Part shown: in pieces, positions 35,514 to 42,592 of the stretch
Layout of the letters: every line of letters begins with the position of its first letter
How positions within the stretch are numbered: the stretch's first letter is position 1
Source of the DNA: Desulfobacterales bacterium
Lineage (GTDB): Bacteria > Desulfobacterota > Desulfobacteria > Desulfobacterales > UBA11574
NCBI GenBank assembly: GCA_020345745.1
Contig: CP070768.1
Span: 3,233,466-3,276,057 of the forward strand
DNA length: 42,592 nucleotides
Direction: 5' to 3'
Position numbers and translations under genes: made by a program
The notes under the pieces: generated by a model
Told to the model about the DNA's origin: nothing
Database searches by the model: none
Seen by the model: only the letters and a program-made list of their open reading frames with translations

Positions 35514-36236
35514 ATGGCAAAATTATTGCTTGAAAATCTGGTCAAGACTTATGGTGGAAGAAAGGTCGTTAATTCCGTAAGCCTGGACATCGAAAACAGC
35601 AGCGTGGTAGGACTTTTAGGACCCAATGGGGCCGGAAAGACCACAACGTTTTATATGACCATTGGTATCATAAAACCGGATAAAGGTAACGTGTTCCTTG
35701 ATGATGTCGATATCACCAACTACCCAATGCATCAGAGAGCACGCAAAGGGGTGGGCTATCTTCCTCAGGAGACTTCTATCTTTAGAAAGCTTACGGTTAG
35801 ACAAAATGTTATGGCGATTCTTGAAGTGCTGTCCTTGCCAAAACCGATCCGACAAGAACGGACCGAGATGCTTCTGAATGAACTCGGGATAAAACACCTA
35901 GCTAATCAAAAGGCAAATTTACTGTCAGGCGGTGAACGCCGGCGCCTAGAGATTACCCGCGCGCTTGCCACAAACCCATCTTTCATTCTTCTTGATGAAC
36001 CTTTTGCGGGTATCGACCCGTTGGCGGTTATCGAACTTAAAAACATCATCGGTCATCTTAAAAAACGAGGTATCGGAGTCCTTATCTCTGATCATAATGT
36101 GAGAGAAACTCTTGAAGTTTGCGATAAAGCGTATATACTTAATGATGGGAAGGTCATTGAGTATGGATCACCAGAAAAAATCGCTTCCAGCGAAATTGCC
36201 AAACGGATATATTTAGGTGACGAGTTCAAATTATAA
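35514..36236 (+). CDS. lptB: LPS export ABC transporter ATPase LptB
   Basis: Cytoplasmic ATPase driving LPS extraction. The 240 residues start at the ATG at 35514, which aligns with the usual LptB start; an ATG at 35469 would add 15 residues without a ribosome site. Walker A GPNGAGKTT (36-44), the signature LLSGGERRRLEITRAL, Walker B FILLDEPFAGIDPLAV, and the LptB-specific HNVRETLEVCDKAYIL are all present. Its stop abuts the rpoN start with no gap. Confidence 0.96.
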   Translation: MAKLLLENLVKTYGGRKVVNSVSLDIENSSVVGLLGPNGAGKTTTFYMTIGIIKPDKGNVFLDDVDITNYPMHQRARKGVGYLPQETSIFRKLTVRQNVMAILEVLSLPKPIRQERTEMLLNELGIKHLANQKANLLSGGERRRLEITRALATNPSFILLDEPFAGIDPLAVIELKNIIGHLKKRGIGVLISDHNVRETLEVCDKAYILNDGKVIEYGSPEKIASSEIAKRIYLGDEFKL

Positions 36237-37685
36237 ATGGCACTTGAATTACGACAACAGCTGAAATTAACTCAGCAACTTATCATGACGCCCCAGCTCC
36301 AAATGGCGATCAAACTTCTGCAATTGTCTCGTCTTGAGTTAATGGATACGATTCAGCAGGAACTCGAAGAAAACCCCGCCTTGGAGGAGAACGGACAGGA
36401 CGTTGTTACCGAAGGATCGTCCGAAGAATCCTCTAGCGAATCATCTGAAGCACCATCTTCCGACCAATCTTCAGAAAAAGAGATCACCATTGAAGAAAAA
36501 ATGTCCGATGATATCGACTGGAGCAATTACATTGATGAGTACAGTTCATCGGGAAAAGTCCATTTTGAAACCGAAAGCAAAGAATCGCCAAATTTCGAAA
36601 GTTTTGTGGCACACAAAACATCCTTGCGCGAACACTTGCTCTGGCAGCTCCTTATGACCTCCCCTGCTGAGGAAGAAGAAAGAATCGGCAGTATTATTGC
36701 CGGCAACCTCAATAAGGACGGGTATTTGGTTGTCGACATCGAAGACATAGCGGAGATGAGCAACGCAACCCCTCACAAAACTGAGCAGGTGCTATCCCTG
36801 ATGCAAACCTTTGATCCTATAGGTATTTGTGCAAGGAATCTGAGTGAGTGTCTGCTTATCCAGGCAAGGCATTTTGATCTTGACAACACCATCATAACCG
36901 AAATGATTACCCATCATCTCAATCACCTTGAAAACAAAAATTATAAGGCCATCGCCAAGGCTTTGAAAGTAAATATTGAAGATATCATTTCTTCGGTTGA
37001 CATTATCAGAGGATTAGAGCCAAGGCCCGGACAACAATTTACTGACGAGGAGCCCCATTATATCACACCGGATATTTATGTCTATAAACTCGATGATGAG
37101 TTCGTCATCTTGGTAAACGAAGACGGAATGCCAAAGCTGCGAGTGAATTCCTTTTATAAAAATGCATTAAAAAACAGTGAGATGATCCCTGACAACGCCA
37201 AGGCCTATGTACAGGAAAAAATGCGCTCCGCAACATGGCTGATCCGAAGCATTCATCAGCGGTATAAAACCATTTACCGGGTGATGGAAAGTATCTTAAA
37301 ATTTCAGCGAAGCTTTTTTGAACAAGGCGTATCGTATCTGAAACCGATGGTACTAAGAGATGTGGCAGAAGATATCGAGATGCATGAATCAACCATCAGC
37401 AGAGTAACGACAAATAAATATGTCCATACTCCACGTGGCATTTTTGAATTAAAATACTTCTTCAACAGTGCCATTCAGCGTCTCCATGGCGATCCAATAG
37501 CCTCTGCCGGCGTTCAGGAAAAAATTAGACAAATTATTGAAAAAGAAGATTCTAAAAAACCGTATAGTGACGAAAAAATTTCAAGGATATTAAAGGAGGA
37601 AAATATTAACATTGCCCGGAGAACCGTATCAAAATACCGTGAAATAATGAACGTGCTGCCATCCAGCAAGCGCAAAAAATTCTAG
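36237..37685 (+). CDS. rpoN: RNA polymerase sigma-54 factor
   Basis: Alternative sigma factor that needs AAA+ activators. The 482 residues show the glutamine-rich activator region (MALELRQQLKLTQQLIMTPQLQMAIKLLQLSRLEL), an acidic serine-rich linker (about 50-115), the core-binding region, the helix-turn-helix around MHESTISRVTTNKYVHTPRG, and the RpoN box ARRTVSKYRE (about 460-469). The ATG directly follows the lptB stop. The gene order lptB-rpoN-hpf-ptsN-rapZ is the classic proteobacterial one. Confidence 0.97.
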   Translation: MALELRQQLKLTQQLIMTPQLQMAIKLLQLSRLELMDTIQQELEENPALEENGQDVVTEGSSEESSSESSEAPSSDQSSEKEITIEEKMSDDIDWSNYIDEYSSSGKVHFETESKESPNFESFVAHKTSLREHLLWQLLMTSPAEEEERIGSIIAGNLNKDGYLVVDIEDIAEMSNATPHKTEQVLSLMQTFDPIGICARNLSECLLIQARHFDLDNTIITEMITHHLNHLENKNYKAIAKALKVNIEDIISSVDIIRGLEPRPGQQFTDEEPHYITPDIYVYKLDDEFVILVNEDGMPKLRVNSFYKNALKNSEMIPDNAKAYVQEKMRSATWLIRSIHQRYKTIYRVMESILKFQRSFFEQGVSYLKPMVLRDVAEDIEMHESTISRVTTNKYVHTPRGIFELKYFFNSAIQRLHGDPIASAGVQEKIRQIIEKEDSKKPYSDEKISRILKEENINIARRTVSKYREIMNVLPSSKRKKF

Positions 37686-37697
37686 GGAGGTTTATGT

Positions 37698-38231
37698 ATG
37701 CAAACATCTGTAACTTTTAAGAATATTGAACCATCTGAACACTTAAAATCATATGTGGGGGACAAGCTTAATCGTTTTGATAAATATCTATATAACCCTG
37801 CAGAAGCAAGTGTAGTTCTTTCGGTTGAAAAATTTCGCCATATGGCTGAAATTAATATCACCGGCGATCGGCTCAATATTAATGGGAAAGAAGAAACAGA
37901 TGACATGTATTCTGCCATTGACATGGTCTTGGATAAACTCGAAAAACAGATCAAGAAAAACAAGCAAAAAATTAGAGAACACCGTACAGGATCAAAATCA
38001 TTCACACAAAATATAATCGATGAGGATACTGCTTTTACAGAAGACGAAGATGCCGGAAGGGTCAGAATCAGGCCTATTGAGTATAAACCGATGGACGTCG
38101 AAGAAGCCATTATGCAGATGGATTTGGTCACTGACAATTTTCTTGTTTTCACCAATGCTATAACAGATAAAGTCAATGTTCTGTATCGTCGCAAGGACGG
38201 GGATTACGGTTTGATTCAGCCAAATAAATAA
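37698..38231 (+). CDS. hpf: Ribosome hibernation promoting factor, long form
   Basis: Binds the 30S subunit in slow growth and pairs ribosomes. The 177 residues include the N-terminal HPF/RaiA fold (1-100, MQTSVTFKNIEPSEHLKSYV, MYSAIDMVLDKLEKQIKK) and the C-terminal dimerising domain of the long form (about 120-177, PIEYKPMDVEEAIMQMDLVTDNFLVFTNA, VLYRRKDGDYGLIQP). A GGGAGG site precedes the ATG, 12 bases after rpoN. The long form forms 100S ribosomes alone, without Rmf. Confidence 0.95.
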   Translation: MQTSVTFKNIEPSEHLKSYVGDKLNRFDKYLYNPAEASVVLSVEKFRHMAEINITGDRLNINGKEETDDMYSAIDMVLDKLEKQIKKNKQKIREHRTGSKSFTQNIIDEDTAFTEDEDAGRVRIRPIEYKPMDVEEAIMQMDLVTDNFLVFTNAITDKVNVLYRRKDGDYGLIQPNK

Positions 38232-38329
38232 TCTCTTGTAATTTAACAACTTGTTGTATCCAACAATATTATAATGGCAACGGTACCACAACTTTAAATC
38301 TAAAAACCGCATAAATATTTAGGCCCTAA

Positions 38330-38788
38330 ATGAAAATTCTTGATGTTTTACACAAGGAAGCCATTTTACCAGACTTGAAATCATTCGATAAAAAAGGAGT
38401 GCTCGAAGAGCTTGTAACACCGGTCTCTCGGATTTCTGGTGTAAACCATGACCATCTTGTTCGGGTGCTAATGGAAAGGGAAAGACTTGGAAGCACCGGC
38501 ATCGGTGAAGGTATCGGAATTCCCCATGGCAAACTAAAGGACATCGAATCACTGATTCTTGGTTTTGGTCTGAGCAGAAAAGGTGTCGATTTTGAATCCA
38601 TGGATGGGTTGCCGACCCACATCTTTTTTCTTCTGATCACACCAGAAAATTCAACAGGGATTCACTTGAAATTGTTAGCACGGATTTCCAGAATTCTAAA
38701 GAACGAAGTGTTTAGGGAAAAGTTGTTAAATGCTGCAGACAGCGACGAGATCTATTCCATTATCATGGAAGAGGAGAAAGAACTATAA
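38330..38788 (+). CDS. ptsN: Nitrogen-type PTS EIIA protein (PtsN)
   Basis: Phospho-acceptor regulator of the nitrogen PTS. In 152 residues it carries the EIIA fold with the phosphorylated histidine H66 in GIGEGIGIPHGK, and HIFFLLITPEN and HLKLLARISRIL downstream. It lies about 100 bases after hpf and 20 before rapZ. The other PTS parts (EI, HPr) are not in the window, so its phosphate donor cannot be seen. Confidence 0.93.
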   Translation: MKILDVLHKEAILPDLKSFDKKGVLEELVTPVSRISGVNHDHLVRVLMERERLGSTGIGEGIGIPHGKLKDIESLILGFGLSRKGVDFESMDGLPTHIFFLLITPENSTGIHLKLLARISRILKNEVFREKLLNAADSDEIYSIIMEEEKEL

Positions 38789-38807
38789 ATCCGTGTAATG
38801 ATCAACA

Positions 38808-39671
38808 GTGAAAAAGCATAGAATTATAATAATTACAGGCCTTTCGGGATCTGGTAAAAGTACCGCCATCGATGCATTCGAAGACGCGGGTTTCTATTGT
38901 GTCGACAACATGCCCGTACAACTTCTTCCCAAGTTTTTAAACCTTCCAATAGAAAGTAAGTCTAGAATTATCGGTCTTGCATTTGTGATGGACCTGCGTG
39001 AAAAAGGGTTCCTCACCCAGTACACCTCTATCTTTGAATCTTTGAAAAAGAAAGGATACCATTTTAACATCCTTTTTCTTGAAGCTGAAGAAGAAACGCT
39101 CTTGCAGCGTTACAGCCAGACGCGGCGGCAGCATCCCCTCTCCCATGGAAAAGGCCTTTTGGAAGGAATTCGTATTGAAAAAGAGCAGCTAAAAAGCTTG
39201 AAAACCGCTGCTGATAAAATTATCGACACATCCCGTTACAGTGCTCACGATCTGAAAGCGGTTATTCATGACATTGCACAAAAGGCAAAATACCATGCAC
39301 CAATGGGAATAACGGTTATGTCGTTCGGTTTCAAATTCGGTATCCCTTACAATGCTGACCTGATTGCTGACGTCCGGTTTCTCGTAAACCCGTATTTTGT
39401 TCCCGAACTTAAAGATCTGACTGGAATCGATGAGAAGGTCAAGGATTTTGTGCTCAATAATGATGTCACTCGTTTTTTTTTAGAAAAATATCTAGACTTA
39501 CTTGACTATTTAATCCCATTGTATGAAAAGGAAGGAAAAGCATATTTAACGGTTGCTGTGGGGTGTACCGGCGGTCGTCATCGCTCGGTAGCCATTGCCC
39601 AATCAATTTTTGAGCATATTAAAAAACCAAAAGATCAGATCATTCTCACGCATCGAGATATCGATTTATAA
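38808..39671 (+). CDS. rapZ: RNase adapter / nucleotide-binding protein RapZ
   Basis: P-loop protein that in E. coli steers small-RNA control of glucosamine-6-phosphate synthase. The 287 residues have Walker A GLSGSGKST (11-19), GFYCVDNMPVQLLPKF, and the C-terminal GCTGGRHRSVAIAQ and LTHRDI characteristic of the family. It starts with GTG at 38808 and has a weak ribosome site. In Desulfobacterota the regulatory RNAs GlmY/GlmZ are not expected, so the exact role here is uncertain. Confidence 0.94.
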   Translation: MKKHRIIIITGLSGSGKSTAIDAFEDAGFYCVDNMPVQLLPKFLNLPIESKSRIIGLAFVMDLREKGFLTQYTSIFESLKKKGYHFNILFLEAEEETLLQRYSQTRRQHPLSHGKGLLEGIRIEKEQLKSLKTAADKIIDTSRYSAHDLKAVIHDIAQKAKYHAPMGITVMSFGFKFGIPYNADLIADVRFLVNPYFVPELKDLTGIDEKVKDFVLNNDVTRFFLEKYLDLLDYLIPLYEKEGKAYLTVAVGCTGGRHRSVAIAQSIFEHIKKPKDQIILTHRDIDL

Positions 39672-39681
39672 AAGGAGATTT

Positions 39682-40095
39682 ATGATAGGTGTAGTTATCG
39701 TTACGCACAGCCAGCTGGGAGAGGCACTCATCGAAGCTGCAGAATTCATTGTGGGCACTCGGCCCGATACTATGGTGTCCGTTTCCATTAATTTAAACGA
39801 AAATGCTGACAAACTTCGCGGGAAAATTGCCAAAGGTATCAAAACCGTCAACCGTCATAAAGGGGTGCTTATCCTTACGGATATGTTTGGTGGTACCCCC
39901 TCCAATTTAAGCTACTCATTTCTTGAAGAGGGACGCGTGGAAGTCATATCAGGGGTAAATTTACCTATTTTAATCCATGCGATAAACAAACGGGAAGCGA
40001 TGGAACTCAGCGAACTTGCAGAATCTCTGGAAGCCATTGGCAAAAAGAGCATTTCGCTAGCAAGCGGAATACTAAAGGGCAACAAACGAAAATAG
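39682..40095 (+). CDS. Mannose-family PTS EIIA component
   Basis: 137-residue EIIA-Man domain: MIGVVIVTHSQLGEALIEAAEFIVG with phosphorylatable H9, and GVLILTDMFGGTPSNLSYSFL and EVISGVNLPIL later. I start at the ATG at 39682 with AAGGAG upstream, 10 bases after rapZ. No EIIB, EIIC or EIID genes follow, so it probably belongs to a regulatory PTS with PtsN rather than sugar transport. This placement after rapZ is common in deltaproteobacteria. Confidence 0.92.
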   Translation: MIGVVIVTHSQLGEALIEAAEFIVGTRPDTMVSVSINLNENADKLRGKIAKGIKTVNRHKGVLILTDMFGGTPSNLSYSFLEEGRVEVISGVNLPILIHAINKREAMELSELAESLEAIGKKSISLASGILKGNKRK

Positions 40096-40184
40096 ATCAT
40101 CCGATTTTTGGGTTTTCACCTGTATTTAGATGTATCCATATATTGCAAAAATTTTTTTAACGGTCTCAATCTAAAGGAGGCATT

Positions 40185-41189
40185 ATGAGCGTAAGACTGG
40201 GTATTAACGGTTTTGGCAGGATAGGACGACTTGTCTTCAGATCTATCCTCAATCATCCCGACATCGAAGTTGTAGCGATTAACGATCTCATGGATCCAGC
40301 TACAATGGCCCACCTTCTTGTGTATGATTCTATACACGGTAAATTGGACCTTGATGTAACAACCCAAAACGATTCGATAGTGGTGGGGGAAACAGCTGTT
40401 GCGGTGACATCCGTAAAGGATCCTGCCAATATCCGTTGGAAAGACTTCGAAGTTGACATCGTTGCTGAATGCACCGGGCTTTTTAGGGACCACGAAAGCG
40501 CATCAAAACATCTTTCAGCAGGCGCGCGCAAGGTTATCATCTCAGCACCTGCGCAAGACCCGGATGCCACGATTGTTATGGGCGTGAACTCAAACCAGTA
40601 TGATCCCAGACAACATCATGTCATCTCAAATGCCTCTTGTACGACCAATTGCCTTGCACCCGTCGCTAAAGTATTGCTTGAAAATTTCGGGATTAAATGC
40701 GGACTCATGACAACCATTCATTCATATACGGGTGATCAACGCCTTCTCGATTTTCCCCACAGAGACCTTCGAAGAGCAAGGGCCGCCGCACTGTCCATGA
40801 TTCCGACAACCACAGGTGCTGCTAAGGCTGTCGCCCTTGTACTGCCGGAACTAACCGGCAAGCTTAACGGTCTTGCTGTACGTGTTCCCACCCCAAATGT
40901 CTCTATCGTCGACTTTGTGGCAACCATTGAAAAATCAGGCGTAACCGCTTCTGATATAAACGATGCCATGAAAGAGGCATCCGAAAAATCACTAAAAGGG
41001 GTGCTTGGATATAGTGACCTGCCGCTGGTTTCTAATGATTTCAACGGTGAAACATTGTCTTCCGTCGTTGACGGACCGACAACCTACGTTGTGGAGGATA
41101 TGGTCAAATTGCTGTCATGGTACGATAATGAAGTCGGATATTCAGAACGAATGGTCGACTTGGCAGCAATGATTGGAGCAGAACTGTAA
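40185..41189 (+). CDS. gap: Glyceraldehyde-3-phosphate dehydrogenase (type I)
   Basis: Glycolytic and gluconeogenic oxidoreductase, 334 residues. INGFGRIGR at 8-16 is the NAD site; D34 after the second strand fits NAD preference. The catalytic cysteine is C152 in SNASCTTNCLAP, and TVDGPS-type segments are replaced by the HSYTGDQRLLDFPHRDLRRAR form. WYDNEVGYS lies near the end. AAAGGAGG precedes the ATG. It leads gap-tpiA-secG. Confidence 0.97.
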   Translation: MSVRLGINGFGRIGRLVFRSILNHPDIEVVAINDLMDPATMAHLLVYDSIHGKLDLDVTTQNDSIVVGETAVAVTSVKDPANIRWKDFEVDIVAECTGLFRDHESASKHLSAGARKVIISAPAQDPDATIVMGVNSNQYDPRQHHVISNASCTTNCLAPVAKVLLENFGIKCGLMTTIHSYTGDQRLLDFPHRDLRRARAAALSMIPTTTGAAKAVALVLPELTGKLNGLAVRVPTPNVSIVDFVATIEKSGVTASDINDAMKEASEKSLKGVLGYSDLPLVSNDFNGETLSSVVDGPTTYVVEDMVKLLSWYDNEVGYSERMVDLAAMIGAEL

Positions 41190-41224
41190 ACATCATCTGG
41201 TGAATGTATCGGGGACATAAAAAA

Positions 41225-41986
41225 ATGAATGATCGAAAGCCGTTAATTGCCGGCAACTGGAAAATGTTTAAAACCTGTTCCGAAGCTATTGCAACAGCGA
41301 AACAATTGGCACATCTTATCAGAAAAAACCAAGCGGTGGACGTCATGATCGCACCGCCGTTTATTGCTCTGGAAAAGGTATCCGAGGCCATAAAAGACAG
41401 CCATCTGTCACTGGGCGGGCAAAATCTATTTTGGCAATCCGAAGGGGCCTATACAGGTGAAATATCAGCGAATATGCTGACTTCTGTTGGGTGTGAATAC
41501 GTTATTATCGGGCATTCCGAACGTCGTCAATACTTCGGTGAAAGCGATGCAACGGTAAACCGAAAAATCAGAGCCGCCGTTGATCATCATTTAAAACCCA
41601 TATTGTGCATCGGAGAATCTGAGAAGGAACGCGAGTCTAAAGATACCTTTTCAGTGCTTGACAAACAGATGAAAACAGGGTTAAAGGGCTTTTCTTTGGA
41701 TGATTTGACCTCGCTCATTATCGCCTATGAACCGGTCTGGGCCATCGGAACCGGTAAAACCGCCACCGCTGATCAGGCTCAGGAGGTTCACCGATTTTTG
41801 CGTTCGATGCTTGCAACAAGTTATGGGAATACGCTTGCTAATTCGATTCGAATACTATATGGAGGTAGTGTAAAACCGGACAACATCTCGGAACTTATGG
41901 CTATGGCCGATGTTGATGGGGCACTGGTTGGCGGCGCGAGCCTTGACCCCGAAACCTTCAGCAACATCGTTCATTTTGAAAAATAA
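41225..41986 (+). CDS. tpiA: Triosephosphate isomerase
   Basis: Interconverts dihydroxyacetone phosphate and glyceraldehyde-3-phosphate. From the ATG at 41225 it has 253 residues; an ATG at 41204 would add seven. AGNWKM with K13, H97 in IIGHSERRQYFGE, E169 in AYEPVWAIGTG and YGGSVKP form the complete active site. GGGGA lies about 12 bases upstream. It follows gap by 35 bases and precedes secG. Confidence 0.97.
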   Translation: MNDRKPLIAGNWKMFKTCSEAIATAKQLAHLIRKNQAVDVMIAPPFIALEKVSEAIKDSHLSLGGQNLFWQSEGAYTGEISANMLTSVGCEYVIIGHSERRQYFGESDATVNRKIRAAVDHHLKPILCIGESEKERESKDTFSVLDKQMKTGLKGFSLDDLTSLIIAYEPVWAIGTGKTATADQAQEVHRFLRSMLATSYGNTLANSIRILYGGSVKPDNISELMAMADVDGALVGGASLDPETFSNIVHFEK

Positions 41987-42007
41987 CCTTTAAATACATT
42001 TAAAACC

Positions 42008-42373
42008 ATGTCTTTACTTTTTGTTATATTGCATATTGGTGTCTGTATCGCCCTTATCATGATCGTTTTGCTGCAAACCGGAAAAGGGGCTGATATGGGG
42101 GCGGCTTTTGGCGGTGGCGCCAGCCAAACCCTATTTGGCAGCACAGGAGCCTCGACATTCCTGGGCAAATTGACCACCGTGGTAGCGATCGTTTTTATGC
42201 TTACTTCGTTGGCGCTTGCCTACATGTCGTCCAACCGGTCAAAAGAATCGATTATGGTTGATCAACAAGCACCCATCGAGCAAAAGGCAACGCAGACCAT
42301 ACCGGAAACAAGCACTCAACTGCCACCGACTTCAGAAGCACCGCAGCCTGTAAAGTCGGATAAAGCCGAATAA
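42008..42373 (+). CDS. secG: Protein translocase subunit SecG
   Basis: Small accessory subunit of SecYEG. 121 residues with two membrane segments (about 3-22 and 54-72) and, between them, the family loop QTGKGADMGAAFGGGASQTLFGS. After residue 75 comes a proline- and threonine-rich cytoplasmic or periplasmic tail with no conserved motif. It lies 21 bases after tpiA; the ribosome site is weak. tpiA-secG-tRNA-Leu is a common bacterial order. Confidence 0.95.
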   Translation: MSLLFVILHIGVCIALIMIVLLQTGKGADMGAAFGGGASQTLFGSTGASTFLGKLTTVVAIVFMLTSLALAYMSSNRSKESIMVDQQAPIEQKATQTIPETSTQLPPTSEAPQPVKSDKAE

Positions 42374-42405
42374 CGTTTTGATATTCATATATTTATAAGC
42401 TATGT

Positions 42406-42491
42406 GCCGAAGTGGTGGAATTTGGTAGACACGCTATCTTGAGGGGGTAGTGGCAGCAGCCGTGCCGGTTCAAGTCCGGCCTTCGGCACCA
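42406..42491 (+). tRNA. tRNA-Leu (anticodon GAG)
   Basis: An 86-base gene with CCA encoded. The acceptor stem GCCGAAG pairs with CTTCGGC, the T arm CCGG-TTCAAGT-CCGG is intact, and the anticodon stem CTATC/GGTAG holds loop TTGAGGG with GAG at its centre. The long variable arm (TGGCAGCAGCCGTGCC region) is typical for leucine. It lies 32 bases after secG. Confidence 0.95.
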
Positions 42492-42503
42492 CCTTTATAA
42501 TAT

Positions 42504-42531
42504 AACCTGCTGTTTTTACAGCAGGTTTTTT
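42504..42531 (+). terminator. Intrinsic terminator after tRNA-Leu
   Basis: AACCTGCTG (42504-42512) pairs with CAGCAGGTT (42519-42527) around a six-base loop, and the run of T extends to 42531. It would end the gap-tpiA-secG-tRNA transcript. Confidence 0.85.
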
Positions 42532-42592
42532 AGTTGGAAATGGCTAAAAATGGTTCAATTCCATCTGTTACACTAAAAACTTTCACTAAGTT

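Noticed and set aside
36237..36260. TGGCAC word as a sigma-54 promoter
   Set aside because: It lies at the start of rpoN coding sequence and lacks the matching GC element at the right distance.

Overview
The window is a bacterial chromosome segment with an AT-leaning, Gram-negative gene set. It has a full LPS-export module (lptC-lptA-lptB), lipoprotein-processing genes (lgt, lspA), plsB and rpoN. A COG1900-type homocysteine-biosynthesis protein, a plant-type DapB, an iron-sulfur flavoprotein and a complete branched-chain amino-acid ABC transporter fit best with an anaerobic member of the Desulfobacterota, probably a Desulfobacterales sulfate reducer. This is inferred from gene content; no rRNA is present to confirm it. 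There is no CRISPR array, phage or transposase gene.

Left part (1-17.2 kb, almost all minus strand). From right to left along transcription: a radical SAM protein with a SagB-like lipoprotein nitroreductase; an HNH protein; ileS-lspA-lgt-holA, linking isoleucine charging, lipoprotein maturation and the clamp-loader delta subunit; a 68-residue protein; livJ/K with an apparent attenuator before livH-livM-livG-livF; argC; and a membrane-anchored MsrA-MsrB fusion.

Centre (17.2-26.9 kb, mostly plus strand). A non-coding stretch rich in inverted repeats precedes an iron-sulfur flavoprotein with a C-terminal zinc ribbon. Then come a NamZ-type exo-muramidase translationally overlapped with an RNase HI that carries an extra N-terminal domain, a candidate structured RNA ending in a strong terminator, a small membrane protein, plsB, a MurU-AmgK fusion and plant-type dapB. 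NamZ, AmgK and MurU would together make a short MurNAc salvage route (peptidoglycan fragment to MurNAc to MurNAc-1-P to UDP-MurNAc). DapB feeds diaminopimelate to the same polymer.

Right part. On the minus strand: an M23 peptidase, the homocysteine-biosynthesis protein, thpR, recA and alaS. Divergent on the plus strand is the classical envelope/regulatory block lptC-lptA-lptB-rpoN-hpf-ptsN-rapZ followed by a mannose-type EIIA. Then come gap-tpiA-secG and a tRNA-Leu(GAG) with its own terminator at the window edge.

The gaps hold several short repeat families: a 28-bp core in four copies, a TCTCAAAA inverted-repeat element in two copies, and long single palindromes. These, the candidate RNA at about 20.7-20.85 kb and the MurNAc salvage cluster are the most interesting parts. 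No single clearly undescribed large system is visible.
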